Shown here: positions 1 to 12,800 of the stretch, in pieces | How positions within the stretch are numbered: the stretch's first letter is position 1 | How the letters are laid out: the number at the start of each line of letters is the position of its first letter | Source: Selaginella moellendorffii | Taxonomy: Eukaryota; Streptophyta; Lycopodiopsida; Selaginellales; Selaginellaceae | Direction of reading: 5' to 3' | Length of the DNA: 64,000 bases | Assembly: GCF_000143415.4 (NCBI RefSeq) | Contig: NW_003314368.1 | Location: 20,792-84,791, forward strand | Position numbers and translations under genes: made by a program | The notes under the pieces: generated by a model | Database searches by the model: none | Told to the model about the DNA's origin: nothing | The model's input: only the letters and a program-made list of their open reading frames with translations

Positions 1-918
1 TTTTGGGCCTTTTACCCCAAGGAGGGAAGGGCCGGGGCCCCGGGGCGATTTGGAACATTCTTGGAGCACCCAGCTTCCCAATCCCGGGATTACCCCCCAA
101 AAGGGACCCAAAGGGGTTTTGGTGTTTTTTGGCCATCCCGGGGCCCTAACGGGGGGATTGGGGTCTTCCCCCAATTACCAGGGAAGGGAATTGGGGTTTA
201 GCCCCAACCCGGCCCCAGAACAAGGCCGGCCCCCCAAGGGGGAGTTAGATTATCCCTCGGGTTGTTGGCCCATGTTCGCCCTCCCCCTTTTCCTTATTAT
301 ACTTTGGGAACCCCCAAATTCCCCCCCCCCCCCCCCCCCTTGAGGAACACACGCTTTGGGCTTTCACCCCAAGCCTCCCTTAGTATCAGGAGTTAGTCTC
401 TGAGACAAGCTCGAAACTTACTAAATATGGAATGTCCTTAGATTGCGAATTTGGACACGGGATGAACACCATTGTGTTCAGGCCGATCTCTACATTCCGT
501 AGATATGCCAAATGAGCAAATCTGGACACTTTCCATAAATAGCATTTAGGACCGAAATGAGACTAACACAAAGGGCATGATAGCGAGGGTGTTTGGCAGA
601 CACGGTAAGCTATCATCTAGCAATATTGAGGGACCAATCTTAATACGCGAGGGTTTTTGTCAAGCCAGTGCAAGACAGAGCAAAAGAGAACTAAAAAGCC
701 GGGCTGAGTATGCTCAGCTAAATAGACACTTAGGAATTCCTTCCTTATGCTCATCCGGCCAAGTACAGATGCAAAGTCCAGTTTACTAACACTTGAACAA
801 GAGGGACTAATAAAGGGTCCAGCAATACTGACCTCTTGCCATCGTGGCAGTAAGGTAAGAGTGTCCGTAAGGACTAGCCGACAGGTAACTTTCGATACCC
901 AAAGTCACATTCGCGACA
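1..918 (-). mobile_element. LARD-type LTR, reverse orientation, 5' part poor quality
   Basis: Reverse complement of the LTR seen at 53507-54651 and 59640-60791. It ends at 918 in ATTCGCGACA, the complement of the LTR start TGTCGCGAAT. Positions 345-918 align well by eye. Positions 1-343 follow the same LTR but with many homopolymer gains and losses (long C and G runs). That looks like low-quality sequence at a contig edge, so the open frame at 50-343 should not be trusted. The sequence continues at 919 inside a chromovirus 3' end, so this LTR was inserted there. The other edge is outside the window. Confidence 0.8.
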
Positions 919-1136
919 ATTAGTTAGTTCCTTGTTGGTGAGGGCTAGAGGGTGTTTGAGTCTTAATGTCTTTTGATGTAGAGGAGAGGTAATTTCATCA
1001 CTTATTTAAGTTAGTGTGTTTCCCATATAATATGCTTTCTATTAACTTTCAGAGTTGTTTTCTTAACTTTCAGAGTTGTTTGCTAGACTTAGGTATGCAT
1101 CAACAAGGACATTGATTTTCCTTAAGGGGGGGAGAG
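919..1136 (+). mobile_element. 3' untranslated end of a truncated chromovirus
   Basis: Matches the last 220 bp before the 3' LTR of the complete element (about 41280-41490), including the purine tract just before the LTR. The rest of the element is not present downstream of the reverse LTR at 1-918. No coding sequence. Confidence 0.75.
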
Positions 1137-1654
1137 TGTCGTGAATATGACTTCAAGTATCGAAAGATACTTGTCCACTTATTGCCACGATGGCAGGAGG
1201 TCAGTATTGCTAGTTCCTTTTATAGTCTCCCTCCAAGCTAGTTGAGAAACTGGTTATTGTGTGTGCACTTGACCAAATGAGTATAAGGATGGAATTCCTA
1301 AATACTATTAGTTAAACATACTTGATTTGGTTAGAGAAACTCATTTATTGACTTGCACTTGTTAGTGGTAGGAACCCTCTTGATATTGACTCTAGTCCCT
1401 TAATATCATTACATGGTAACTTATTGTGTCTGCCAAACACCTTCATTATCATGCTTTATATGTTGGTTCCGCTTCAAATCCATATGCTATTTATGGTAAG
1501 TATTTAGATCTACCCAAGAGGCATATTTATGGAATGTAGAGAGTGTCCTGAACTCTATAGTGTTGTTCCTGCTCCCTCATTTGCAATTTAGTGTTATTCC
1601 ATATTTAATAAGTTTTCACATTTGTCCTAGAGACTAACTCTTGGTGCTAAGGGA
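1137..1654 (+). mobile_element. Chromovirus 3' LTR, first half (split by hAT element)
   Basis: Begins TGTCGTGAAT after a purine tract and follows the LTR of the element at 34953-42410 up to the CTAAGGGA block, where a DNA transposon interrupts it. The second half resumes at 4199. Sequence is well diverged from the complete copy, so this is an old insertion. Confidence 0.8.
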
Positions 1655-4198
1655 TATAGTTACAAACATGAATATGAAACATGAACATGAGCCTTAGATT
1701 TCAGGAACCTGACCATAGAACATGATCATGGCTCACAATAGCTCATGAATATTCTAGTGAATATTCTAAGAATATTCTATTTTTTAAATTTTAGGAATAT
1801 GCTACTTTTTATTATACTCAAACATCTTACAAATCATCATTATCTTCAACCTCACAATCTTCGACATCATTTCCATCTTCCTCTTCCTCTCTTGACTCAA
1901 ACTCGTCTTCCAGATGAGGAACTATCTCTAGTACTTTGTAGCCCACAAATTTGTCATAGTCATGGTCATATTTCCAGGTTAATAACTTGCTATTGCAAGC
2001 CACGAAACTAGAGCTATTATTCTGTCCACAGTATATTCCTCTTCTTTGAAGACACATATTCAAAAGTGCTGAACAATCTTTCCACCAAGGATGACGAGCA
2101 TGCCTAACTTAAAACTCAAATGGCCAACCTTTTGAAGAGCTGGAATTTCATAACCATAGTCCTCCCACCAACATACAACTCCCTTCTTAGTGCAATTAGC
2201 TTTAGCATCAATCAAGTTGAAAATGCCTCCTATCCTCCTATAAATTAAAAGCTCATCCCGTATCATGTCCCTCTCATTGAATGTAAACATGGCCAATAGA
2301 TAAACATTCCAATCCTTCATAACTTCTTTATTGGCATGCTTTTCATGTTCTTGAAACTCGGGGTCTAGCATATATGCCACTGAGTGCATGAGCAAGTGAT
2401 ACTCATGCCACCGGTTAGACATGATTTGATAAAGTTCCATGTACTTGCCATAATCCGACTCTCCTTCCTCTAAACTTGCATCCAACTTGTTCATACACTC
2501 ATATATTTTTCTATTCATAGGTATATCATTGTCTACAAGACAAAGTAGCAGCATAACATCCTTGGACACCTCTAACATGTCCTTAACCTGTTCCCAAAAA
2601 TGGTAATAAAAAACGATTTCATAACTATTTTTGCCTACTCTTATCTTCGACTCAAGCTTTGTTCTGTACGTAGGGCATACAAACATCTGTTGTAGAGCTT
2701 CTCGGAGCTCCACTAACCTCTCCATCATAATAAAGTTGTAGCCAAACCTCATATCACAATAGCATAGCATTCGCTTGTGAGTAAACTTTACTAGCAATGC
2801 CACCATATGAGAGTGGTTCCTGACAAAGCTCACCAAAGCCTTTCTTCACTCCAGAAGTGTTACTATCCATGGAAGTTCACTGAAGTCTTTCAAGGCATTG
2901 TTCAAGCAATGGGCAAAACATGTTGCCTATTGAATCTTTGGGTACCTCTGTTTCAAAATTACTGCTCTATTCACATTTTCCCCATCCATTACAACCATGA
3001 CAATATTCTTTACACCCATAATGCTAATGCCTTCTTCCCAACAACACAAAGTATTCTTAGTTGTTTTTCCTATTGAGGAAATATCAATAACCTTCAAAAA
3101 TGTTACCCATCCTTAACTATATGTCACAAGCCCCATGATATGTTGATTCCTCCTATTTACCCACTAGTCTGTGCATATGGTTACACCCCTCTGCTCCCAC
3201 TACTTCTTCATGGATGCCATCTCAACATTAATGAATCCCTTCTCTTTCAACAAAAGCTTCTCTTGAAGATCATCATATTTTAGTGGTGCATAAGCACACC
3301 ATACCTAGAAACTTCTTGGATCATGTTGAGGAAATAAGGGGACCGAGTCTTCAAAAATGGAATGTGTTAGAAACCTTCCAATTGCCACATCAACTCAACT
3401 CTTCCGCTCTGGATCCATCAAATCTACAATATAGACTTGGCTTTGCTTGCTAAACAACGAGGAAAAGCAGCCACTTCCACTCGTCTGGGAAGATACCACT
3501 AGTATTGAAAGTTTTACATTTGGTCGTTTCTTCCCCCGCCTTTCTCAGAGTCAATAATCTTTTGCATGTTAACCAGCTTTGCCTTCTTGTTACCTAGGTT
3601 AAGGGGGCAACTCACAATATCCTACTGCTTGGGCCTTCTTCCCAACATATGAGCTTGCACATGATCAACACCATTGAGCTTGTTCACCATTTTCATGACC
3701 ACAATTTGTGGCCATGCCCCCTGCTCTCAAGCACATTTACCTCATCCCACCACCATGAAGAAGGATGCTTTTGCCCTTGCTTGATTGCTGTGCCATGCTT
3801 GGCAGTAGCAAGGCAAATGAAGTGCCTCTCAATCTGTGGCAAAGGGAGCAACAGAGGAGGCTGTGACATGGCTAGAATCAACAATGGCAGCAGTGGCTGT
3901 GGCTCTGCCAAAATCAGTAGTGGCAACAATGGCTGTGGCACTGCCAGAATTGGCCATGGCAGCGGCTATGAACAAGATCGAGAGCTTGGAGGAAATACCC
4001 TAAATTGTTGTGTGTGCCCTAAGAGTTTAAATCATGTTGTGAACATGGGCCATGATCCTAGCAACCATGTCCAGGATCACGGCCCGTGTTCATAGTAGTA
4101 TACTCTATTCATGAACATGGCTGTGGGAACACAAACCATGGCCGTGTTCATGAAACATGGTGAACACGACTAGGATCTCGGCCATATTCATAACTATG
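1655..4198 (-). mobile_element. hAT-like DNA transposon, degenerate
   Basis: The element splits an LTR, and CTAAGGGA is present at both edges (1647-1654 and 4199-4206), an 8-bp target duplication as expected for hAT. The termini are short imperfect inverted repeats (TATAGTTA at the left, the complement of CATAGTTATGAAT at the right). Both ends are dense in CATGAACATG / CATGGCCATG-like subterminal motifs (about 1670-1745 and 4030-4190). A hAT-type transposase remnant lies inside on the minus strand. A low-complexity Ser/Gly-coding repeat at 3840-3970 has no recognisable function. Confidence 0.75.
1830..3640 (-). pseudogene. hAT-type transposase remnant
   Basis: The largest open piece is 2060-2836 (258 codons). 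It shows the usual order of a hAT/DUF659 transposase C-terminal half: a long helical region with several Cys/His, then AYMLDPEFQ, then WWEDYGYEIPALQKV. Upstream in the gene (about 2880-3000) the frame reads FAHCLNNALKDFSELPW before a stop, matching the 'CAAHCLNL' stretch of the family. An acidic tail lies at 1830-1920. Stops and frameshifts separate these pieces, so no functional protein is made. The family call is from motif memory; the exact hAT clade is not resolved. Confidence 0.7.
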
Positions 4199-4587
4199 CT
4201 AAGGGAGGCTAGGGGTGAAAGCCCAAAGTGTGTGTTCCTTAGGGGGGGTGGCATATGGGGAGTTCCAAATGTATAGTAGGGACAGTGGGTGGAATGCATA
4301 TTTGACCACCTGAAATATTAGTTTAACTTTTGCTAGGCTGTGTCGCTCTTTGTTTTGTGTTCGGCTTGGGTCTAAACCTAAGCTCCATGTTGCTCTAGTT
4401 AGTGAGGTACCCTCCTCCTTACGTTATTCCACCAGTATGCCAAAATTGTGCTAAACACCATCTAATACCATTTTGCATGTAAGTGCTAAATACAAGAAGT
4501 TGGTGCTCATAAGATTAAGAGTGTACTACACCCTTGTTTCATAGCATAATGGGTTTGGAGTTCGTTTCCAAATTCATGTGCATTACA
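4199..4587 (+). mobile_element. Chromovirus 3' LTR, second half
   Basis: Continues the LTR interrupted at 1654. It has the shared core block (GAAAGCCCAAAGTGTG, a G run, CCAAATGTATAGTAGGGA) and ends in TGCATTACA at 4587. No primer binding site follows, which fits a 3' LTR. Confidence 0.8.
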
Positions 4588-6780
4588 AAGGTGTAAACAA
4601 TAGCCATTGCTTCTTTTTCCACATCCACATACTTCTTCTCAGTCTCAAAATATGCTGTAATCATAGGAGTGTCCTCATCCTCAAATAAAGATGCTCAGGA
4701 CACCACATCTAACAAACTTGTCTCTAGCAAGTCAGGCAAGAATGCTACTATCAAACTCAGAGCTATTGTCCCTTGCTCTCTCTACTTCTGATGCTCTGAG
4801 CATGTGACCTCTAATGCAAGAACTAAAGCCAAGTATTCTGCTAGTGAGGGGAGATCCTCCACTAAAATTGAGTCAAAGTCTAGGGCTGAATCTTCAATGC
4901 AATACACTTAGATCAATATCGGGGGCTCCACAATAGGAAATTCTGAATTCAAAGAGCTATAACTTGCAACACATCAAATTGGCTTGATTCTTTTTGCCAG
5001 CTATTTGGCTGGATGTTACCCTTTATCTCCAAAAAATAGCATGACAAAATATGCTTAGAGTTGTGAGCTACAGCCATTTTAGTGGGAAGATGCTAGCTAT
5101 GTGGGACCTTAGGCAGTTGCTGAAGAGAATTAAATTCAGTTGCATCTTGTGAAAGACAAATTTAGTCTAGAGTGACTATATCATTAAGCTCTATAAGAGA
5201 GAGTTGGTCCCACATATGAAACAAGTCAAGAAGCCCATCTTCAATTGGGCTAAAAAGCTGAATGTGGAAACTAACACTTTATAAGCCCCATCGTCAAATA
5301 AAGAGAGCATGGCTAAAGGTGTGGCCTTACTCTCAAATAAAGAGAGTGAGGCTGAGAGATACCTAGAGCTGTCTGATTTACCTCCATCCATGTCAATTCC
5401 ATTGCATAAGAAAGCATCCATCACATAAATGGTCAACTCCATTGCCAACTTAGGGAAAATTTCTGTGAGCTTAGGAGGAAAGTGCAGTGTGGAGGCCATC
5501 TTAGCCTAAGCCTTTTGGGCATGCTAAGAAGAGCTTTACTATGGTTGTTGAGAAAGGTGCCATTATGGATTCCATCGCTAATTTCCATCTTGCCTTCTAC
5601 GCTATCAATGGTGAAATGGGTTGCGACTTGCCATAAGTGATTGAGGATGATAGAGTCCAAAGAGGATGTCCAAGATGCTGGTAGTCAACCATGAGGAAAT
5701 CTACCTCAGAAATAACACCCTACATTGAGACCTTGACACCACAACAAATGCCTGCTGAAAGAACAATATGATTGGCAAAGGTCTTGAGCATGATGGAGGA
5801 GCTCTCAGTGATCTATAGCTGTGTTAAAAAGGCAGCTTCGAGAGAGATAATGTTACTCTCGAAACTGGAGTCAACCAAAGTATCCATCTTGCAAGAGGAA
5901 GTACCAATTTGCACTGTGACAAAGAAAGGACCAAGATCTCCACCATATCTTGTCATGTCGACAATGTGCACCTTTTGAGGAGTCCTACTAAGGGTGCTCT
6001 ATAGTGTTTTTGACCATGCAAATTCCTCCAAACATTGGCTGAATCGAGGGATAACGCACAACATTTCTTGGAGTGAAAAAGTGACAGGAGTGTCAACTAG
6101 CTATTGAAGAACTGACTCTAGAACATAAATAGCTGTTGGTGAGATCCCAAGAGGAGAGGAGAGTAGTGACTTGAAGGGAGCTTACAAGCCACTTGCTGTA
6201 TCACTGGATTTGGTGCAAATAGAGATTCACTCTCAACCAATGTCAGGGGATCCACAATAGGCTGAGCGGCTCCCTTCTTCTTTGCATGGAGTTGAGTGGT
6301 TGCAATTTGCTACTGCTGTCTATATAGTTCCTTAGCTACCAAAATTGTGTTGACCAATGAGGCTGGTGCTTTGTCTTTGTTTGATGAAGGGGTTGCCTCG
6401 ATTGCTTGTTGCTCCAACTGCTCCTGGTATGTCTCTGAACCATGAAATGGTGCGGAGTTGTTAGCAAAGGGACGTTGCTAGACACATTGAGAAGGAGGAG
6501 GCTGAAGCTCTGAGTGAAGTTTAAGGTAACATTATATGTTGTGTATGTTCATTTTGTAGTGAGTGCACCAATAGGACTTGAATTGGCATTCCCAAGTTGC
6601 AGCAGCCTCTTTCTTGGACTCCACAAGAAAGATGAGGAATATTCTAGGAATTGGAATATTCTCTCTCTCACTCTCACACTCTCTATGTGGCCACACCCTA
6701 ATAGTGTTTAATAAATTTTTGATAATAATTGCATAACCCCAAGAACACCTTGGTTGTTCTTATTCTTGGATTGCTTAGAC
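4588..6780. other. No recognisable gene
   Basis: Short open frames only (for example 5191-5499 on minus and 5772-5978 on plus). None has a motif I recognise, and stops are frequent. The texture is that of decayed transposon or gene sequence. A repeated TCAAATAAAGAGAG-like motif occurs near 4680, 5295 and 5330. Confidence 0.5.
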
Positions 6781-6789
6781 CTTCTTAGG

Positions 6790-8170
6790 GTCCACTTTGA
6801 ACCCATATTTGCTCATAACATGCCTGAGAAACTTTACCTCTTGTTAAGCAAAGTCACATTTGCTTTTTTTAGCATAAACCTTATGTTTCTTTAGTTTCTC
6901 AAACACCTTCATCAAGTGTTTGGCATACTCTTCCAACTTCTCTCTATAGATTAGGATGTCGTCAATATAGACAAATATGAAGTAATCTAGATAGGGTATA
7001 TATATGTAATTCATCAACACTAAGAACATTGCTAGCATATTGCATAGCCTAAAGAGTGTTATTAGGAACTCATACCTCGTATAATAAGTTGTTTTCTTGA
7101 CATTTTCCTTTACTACCTTAATTTGGTAGTATCCTAACCTTAAGTCAATTCTCAAAAAGTATTTTGCCTTTCCCAACTGATTGAACAAATCATCAATCTT
7201 TGGTAAAGGGTATTTGTTCTTTTTTGTATATTTGTTGGGCAACCGATAATCTATACACATGTGTATAGAGCCATCTTTCTTTTTCATAAATAACACTAAT
7301 GCCTCATATAGTGACTTGCTCAACTTAATATACTTTTTATCAACTAACTCCTCAAGTTAGCATTTGAGTTCCTTGAGTTCCTTTTCTTTTAACTAATAAA
7401 AGGGATGAACCACTATTTTAGCACCCTAGACCAACTCAATCTTATGTTTTATCAGTCATGTAAGGGGTAACCCTATTAGTAATTAATTTGGCATGGTATC
7501 TCGAAATTGGTATAACACTTACTAAATCATTGAAGGCACTTTCTCTGTTCCTATCTTTTTGTCATTCCTCATTAAGAGTAAGCACAAAAATGCTACTTTA
7601 GTTTCTTTGATAAATGGTCCTCTCAAAGTCACTAGATTCAAACATAAGTTTTTAGCCTTAAGTTGCCCTACCTTTAGATCCTAAGCCTTTACTTTGGATT
7701 GTTTTCCTTGAGCATTCGCTAATACCACCAGATTTCTACTTTATTCATGCAAAGCTACCATAAATTAATGTCCAAACAATGAAATCCATGTCCTTACTTC
7801 AAATTTTGTTTGTCAATCAATTCTTTAGTTACCTTGAACAATTCTATAATCTTTAATTCTCCCAGCTACTACACCATTAATTCGGCTTGTTGAACTATGT
7901 CTACAGCCACAAAATTATCCAAAGCACCCATGTCAATAAAGATTTTAATAAAACTACCTTTGAGCTTCCCTCAAAGGGATATAGATATCACAAACGACTC
8001 TTTACCAAAGTTGCTCATGTAATTAGGAACTTTGAGTTAGGGACTAAATTATATACCTCAATTTGGACTTCTCATAACTTAATAGTCATATTAACTTTAG
8101 CCTTTTTTGGGTAGAGATATTCTCTCAAGAAGTGTCTCACTTCACTACAATTGAAGTATATGTTATTCAT
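6790..8170 (-). pseudogene. Ty3/gypsy pol remnant (protease/RT region)
   Basis: The frame at 6844-7323 encodes a recognisable gypsy reverse transcriptase core: KKDGSIHMCIDYR, YPLPKIDDLFNQL, RIDLRLGYYQIKV and the catalytic YIDD (6958-6969) followed by ILIY. The polymerase block normally reading MPFGLCNAP is corrupted. Upstream in the element (about 8105-8160) lies a zinc-knuckle-like CFNC-type motif of gag with its last Cys changed. Between them only broken frames remain. No LTRs belonging to it were identified. Old and inactive. Confidence 0.75.
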
Positions 8171-8825
8171 TATGTTGCTAGCAAATTTGGTTTTCTTATC
8201 GTTGGGTTTATCCCTCTTCATCTGACTCCCCTATATATTTACCCTCTAGCCACTAGATCTACTTTTTTTAAATCTTGAGGATTCATTTTTAAAGAAACTC
8301 GCTACCTTAGCTATCTCCTAGCAATCTACTTATATCCTTCACTAGAACTGAAGAAAAGGCTTTGATACTAAATTATACGCAATAAATTTCCACTTGCCAA
8401 TTTGTTAATTTACTTCATTTATCCAACCACCTTTGCCTTGGCCTTAGCAAATTTCCCTTGCTAAAGTTTTTGCTTATTGTATCAACTTCGACTTAATTTT
8501 ATTTAGGTTTAACTACTTACTACATGAGCAACAGAGTGTTAACTAACTCTTCAATTCTCAAACTGTCTCCCAATCCCCCTCCCCAGGTTAAATTGGACTT
8601 GAGGTTCAATAACACCCTCCATAAGCATAAGTAACCAAGCATACTAAGCCTTTAGGTTCTTAACATTCCATGGTATGCAAGGTTTAACCATGGGATGGCA
8701 TGGAGAGCTTCTTTCACAACATTTTTGCACGACCAAATGAAGAGAAGTTGGTGAGCATAGCTCAAGAACTCAATCAGGTAAAGGGAATCTTTTGCACTAT
8801 GCAGGCTCACAAACTCCCAACACCA

Positions 8826-9438
8826 AACACTTGCTAAGAATCTTTTGAGTTGGCGCAGTAGTACCAACTCAATAATGCCCGCCTCACCAAAGAAAACATG
8901 GAGTTCAAGGCCTGGCTTCAAGTGCTTAAGATTGCCATTAAGAACTACACTCACGACAAGCTTGAGAACTACAAAGAAGAACTAGAGGCTAACAACACAA
9001 CTGCCACTACCACCATAATGGAAGCTTGAGTCACAGGAGCTACCCAACATTAGTCATCGGAGAGTAGAGAGGTACATGCATTTTGCATTGTAATTTTTGC
9101 AAAGGCACTTCCTAAGTTAGGAATTTAGACCAAGAGAAATCCTAATCTCAATTTCTAACTTAGGAAATGCCTTTGCAAAAATCACGATGCAAAATGCATA
9201 TACCTCTATTCTCCAACGACTAAAGTTGAGCAGCTCCTGTGGCTCAAGCTTCTATTATGGTGGTAGTGGCAGTTATGTTGTTAGCCTCTAGTTCTTCCTC
9301 GTAGTCTGTTGCGAGTGTAGTTCTTAATGACAGTCTCAAGCAATTGAAGCCAGGTCTTGAGCTCCATGTTTTGTTTGGTGAGGCAAGCATTATCGAGTTG
9401 GTACTGCTGCGCTAACTTGAAAGATTCTCGGCAGGTAT
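8826..9438. repeat. Long inverted repeat, arms about 290 bp
   Basis: The left arm (about 8826-9126) and right arm (about 9151-9438) are reverse complements with scattered mismatches and a loop of roughly 24 bp. Anchor matches are GCAGTAGTACCAACTC on the left against GAGTTGGTACTGCTGC on the right, and TTTTGCAAAGGC on the left against GCCTTTGCAAAA on the right. The left arm carries part of a decayed coiled-coil-like protein (residues like LTKENMEFKAWLQVLK). A transcript would fold into a long hairpin. Confidence 0.8.
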
Positions 9439-9634
9439 GTATTTTTACTCCCCCACTTCCATCCCAAAGGGAAGCCTTAAACCCTTAGGAAAAAGTGAAG
9501 ACTAATGAGGCCCATGCATTCAAATGGGACACCATTTTATATGAGTTGGGAGTATTGTAATCAATTTCCTTTCTGAGAGTGAGAGTTGTTCTTGAGCACT
9601 TTCTCGGGTAGGTTTTCACCATATTAGTATTCAA

Positions 9635-9805
9635 ATTTGGTCTCAAACTCAATTTTGGACTTGACCTCAAACTCAGTTTTGGACTCGACTTTAAAATCGA
9701 TCTCAGACCCAATCTTGGATCTCGGACTCAACTTCAAACTCAGTGTCACACTTGGTTTCAAACTTAGTCTTAGAGTTGATCTTGAAGTCAATTTTAAACT
9801 CAATT
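9635..9805 (-). repeat. Degenerate minisatellite related to the solo-LTR minisatellite
   Basis: On the minus strand the sequence is a run of imperfect units of the form GAGTTTGAGGTCAAGTCC. This resembles the 12-bp GAGTCCGAGATG units of the LTR at 44448-46278. Probably a relic of that family. The apparent open frames here (Ser/Lys/Leu-rich) come from the periodicity. Confidence 0.5.
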
Positions 9806-9810
9806 TCATC

Positions 9811-12800
9811 CAATGAACTCTTTTTGTTCCGATTATGATTTCAAGAATCCTTTAACTTATGACACTTTGGGAAATTATTTCCTTACAACCATAATTTTGA
9901 GCCCTACTTGATAGGAGACAAAGGCTTATATGATGACACCATTCATAAGTAAGTCTTATGATAAAAGTCCTTTCTACAACTTCTTACTTTCATTTTCTAG
10001 AGTTATCATTGTCCTTTTTTAGTAAAAAAGAATACAATAAAAACACCATTGAGCTCATGTTTTTGGGAGTAGTGTTTTGGACTCTCAAAGCAGATTTTTA
10101 GGTGTCTTTACTCTTGACTAAAAACAAAGCCAGCATTTCTACTAAATGTTGTAAAAGTATGATATGTTTACATAATCTTCTAATAGATCTTAGAGATGTA
10201 AACACAAATGAAAAACTTCGGCACTTGAATGCAAGATGAGGTGAAGATAAAAGAATGGAGAGCACATCAAATATAGAGATCCAAAATGTGCTTCTGCTTA
10301 GCTAGAAGATTTGATTTTCACACTTACTAGAACTGAAGTATGAAACACTATAGTGTCATATCTTTGTAGTAATTTAAAGATCTAAATAATAACATAGTGT
10401 ATTTTTTTGATATCCCACCTTTATTTCAATTATAATAATTTGTATTTTATTAAGATAGTTGTATATGCAAATCAAATTTAACATATTTTCTTATATAAGA
10501 TATTTATGTTTTAAGTCTGAATAAAATTTATATAAACTAACTTAAGATATGTATTTTGTAAATATTTTTTAAGTTAAGTATTAATAAGGAAAACTATATT
10601 TTATTTTATTTATAAAACTCTCTCAAACTTTGAAAAAAAAAACTTTATTCTAAAAAGTTTTAAAATTATAACTTTGCCTCTGTGAAGTTTTGAAATTTAT
10701 AAAATACCCTTACTCAACTCTTCAACACCCCTCAACTAAAATAATCTAAAATATTTTACTTATTTTCATATAATTAAGTAAAAATTGTATTTAATTAAAT
10801 TAAATAAAAAACTAAAATAAATTGGTTATATAACTGTATTGTCAAATAAAATCAGGGTAGTTAGAAGGTTTGAAAGCCATAAGCACCACAAAAGAAGAAA
10901 AAAATCTTTACCTTTCAAAATTCAAGTCTATCGATTGTAGAAATTAAATAAGGGAAACAAATTAGTAGCAAAAATAACAATCTTTTGGTATAGATTTTTT
11001 ATTTTTTTTATATTTATTGTCTTTATCTCATCCTTTATAGATTCCATAAGGACAAAAAATATAAGGATCTTTTAGAAAGAATGATAACATATCAGAGTGG
11101 AATTTATTAGAAAACTAAGAGATGAGTTATAGGATAACAATTGAGTGTGTTATCATTTCAAATTCTTGAGGAGTGTTTTGCAAAATTCTCACTAAAAATG
11201 ACTTAAATTCTATTTTTAAAAAGATATTGAATAAGTATTATCACAACAATAGCTTACATGAACAAAATGAAAGAAAGATGGGAAAAAGAATTTTTCCCAC
11301 CTTGGAACTTCCATAAACAAAGGTGAACTTATAGCTCTATAAATCCTTAATCTAATAATTATTTGATATTTTTTCTATTACATAAAAATGAAGTTAAATA
11401 TTTTAATGATAATTTTAATTATATGAAGACATTCAAATCAACTTTATAAAATAAAAAATTAAACATTTTAACACAAATTTTGGAAATAAAGCTGCATTGA
11501 ATTAAAGTGTGAGCAGAAATAGGAATAAAATAATGAAAATTGAACTTTATAAATAAATATAATTGAATAACAATTCTTAAATTTAATAAATATAATATAT
11601 AAATAAATTATTTTTAATAAGAAGTTTATATATGGCAAGTGCTTTATGCTCATAGACTTAGGGAAAAACTGGAAAATAAATTATAAAAATCCAGTTTGAA
11701 ATAATTTTTGATTCCTTATGTTGAACTAAAGAGTGTTCTTTCCTTGCTATTTTAGCTTCTCATGTTAGTTGAAAAATGGATTTCACAGTCATTATAAAAG
11801 TCTCTAGTAAATTATCCCATTAGAGAGAGAGAGAGCAAGGATCATCATCCTATAAAGATGAAGTACCAAAAACTAATAAAGTGTGAAGTACCAAAAACTA
11901 AAGATAAAGAGAACATGAACTATAAATACTTGACAATTTTCCATTGAAATTGGACCATTAAATAAACTATAAGCCCAAATATTACTATTTACCTCCATTT
12001 CTTTCCTTAACAAAGCCCCTGAAAGAGACAATTTCATTGCAGCTCTCACATTTTGTGCATGGGGAATATAAAGTGTATATAACATATGTATTGCCTTTTA
12101 ATAATATGTATGCACCCTTTTGACACAACCATAATGATGTCATGCAAGTACAAGAATGCAATCTAATACAGTTTCTTTTTGTTTTATTTCATTAGGGTTT
12201 TGAAAGCAACAATAATGCTTGGGTTTCTTGATCACACTTTTAGCAACTCGATCAAGGAAACACTTCTCTCTTCCTCTTTGCATACAAACAATCATAGGAG
12301 GTGTGTTGAGTGTGTTGGGCAATCGTGGGAGGTGCATTGGGTGCTTTGGGAAATTGCAGGAGGTGCATTGTGTGAGCAATAATGAGTGACAACAAGCAAT
12401 GTAGGTGATCATGGTTTTTGCCTTGGCATTGGCAAAGGTGCTAAAATTCAATTTGGGTTGATTATGCATCTTGAGGAAAATTTAACAGAGGCCATTGAAG
12501 AATGAGCCTTCCTTGATGTGGCTTTTTGGGAGTTTATTTTTAATTAAGTCATTGCAAAATTCAAGGAGTTTATTAACAAGAATGTTCCCCAGATGGTTAT
12601 GACTAATTGCTTAAGCATGGGTTGGGATAATGTTTTGCCCTTGCAAGAGGAAGCATTGACACAAAAAAAGCTCCATAAGGCTACAATAAATAAGGAGAAA
12701 GCATTATAAAAATTACAGCATAATTGAGCTCTCAAGTTCTTAGGTGAATGTTTTGAAGTGATGCACATAATGACACACTTATATGGGGTATGCTATATAA

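Noticed and set aside
50-343. 97-codon frame rich in Pro and Gly
   Set aside because: Lies in error-rich LTR sequence at the window edge.
3649-4095. 148-codon Ser/Gly/Cys-rich plus frame
   Set aside because: Short internal repeats in the 5' end of the hAT element, antisense to its transposase.
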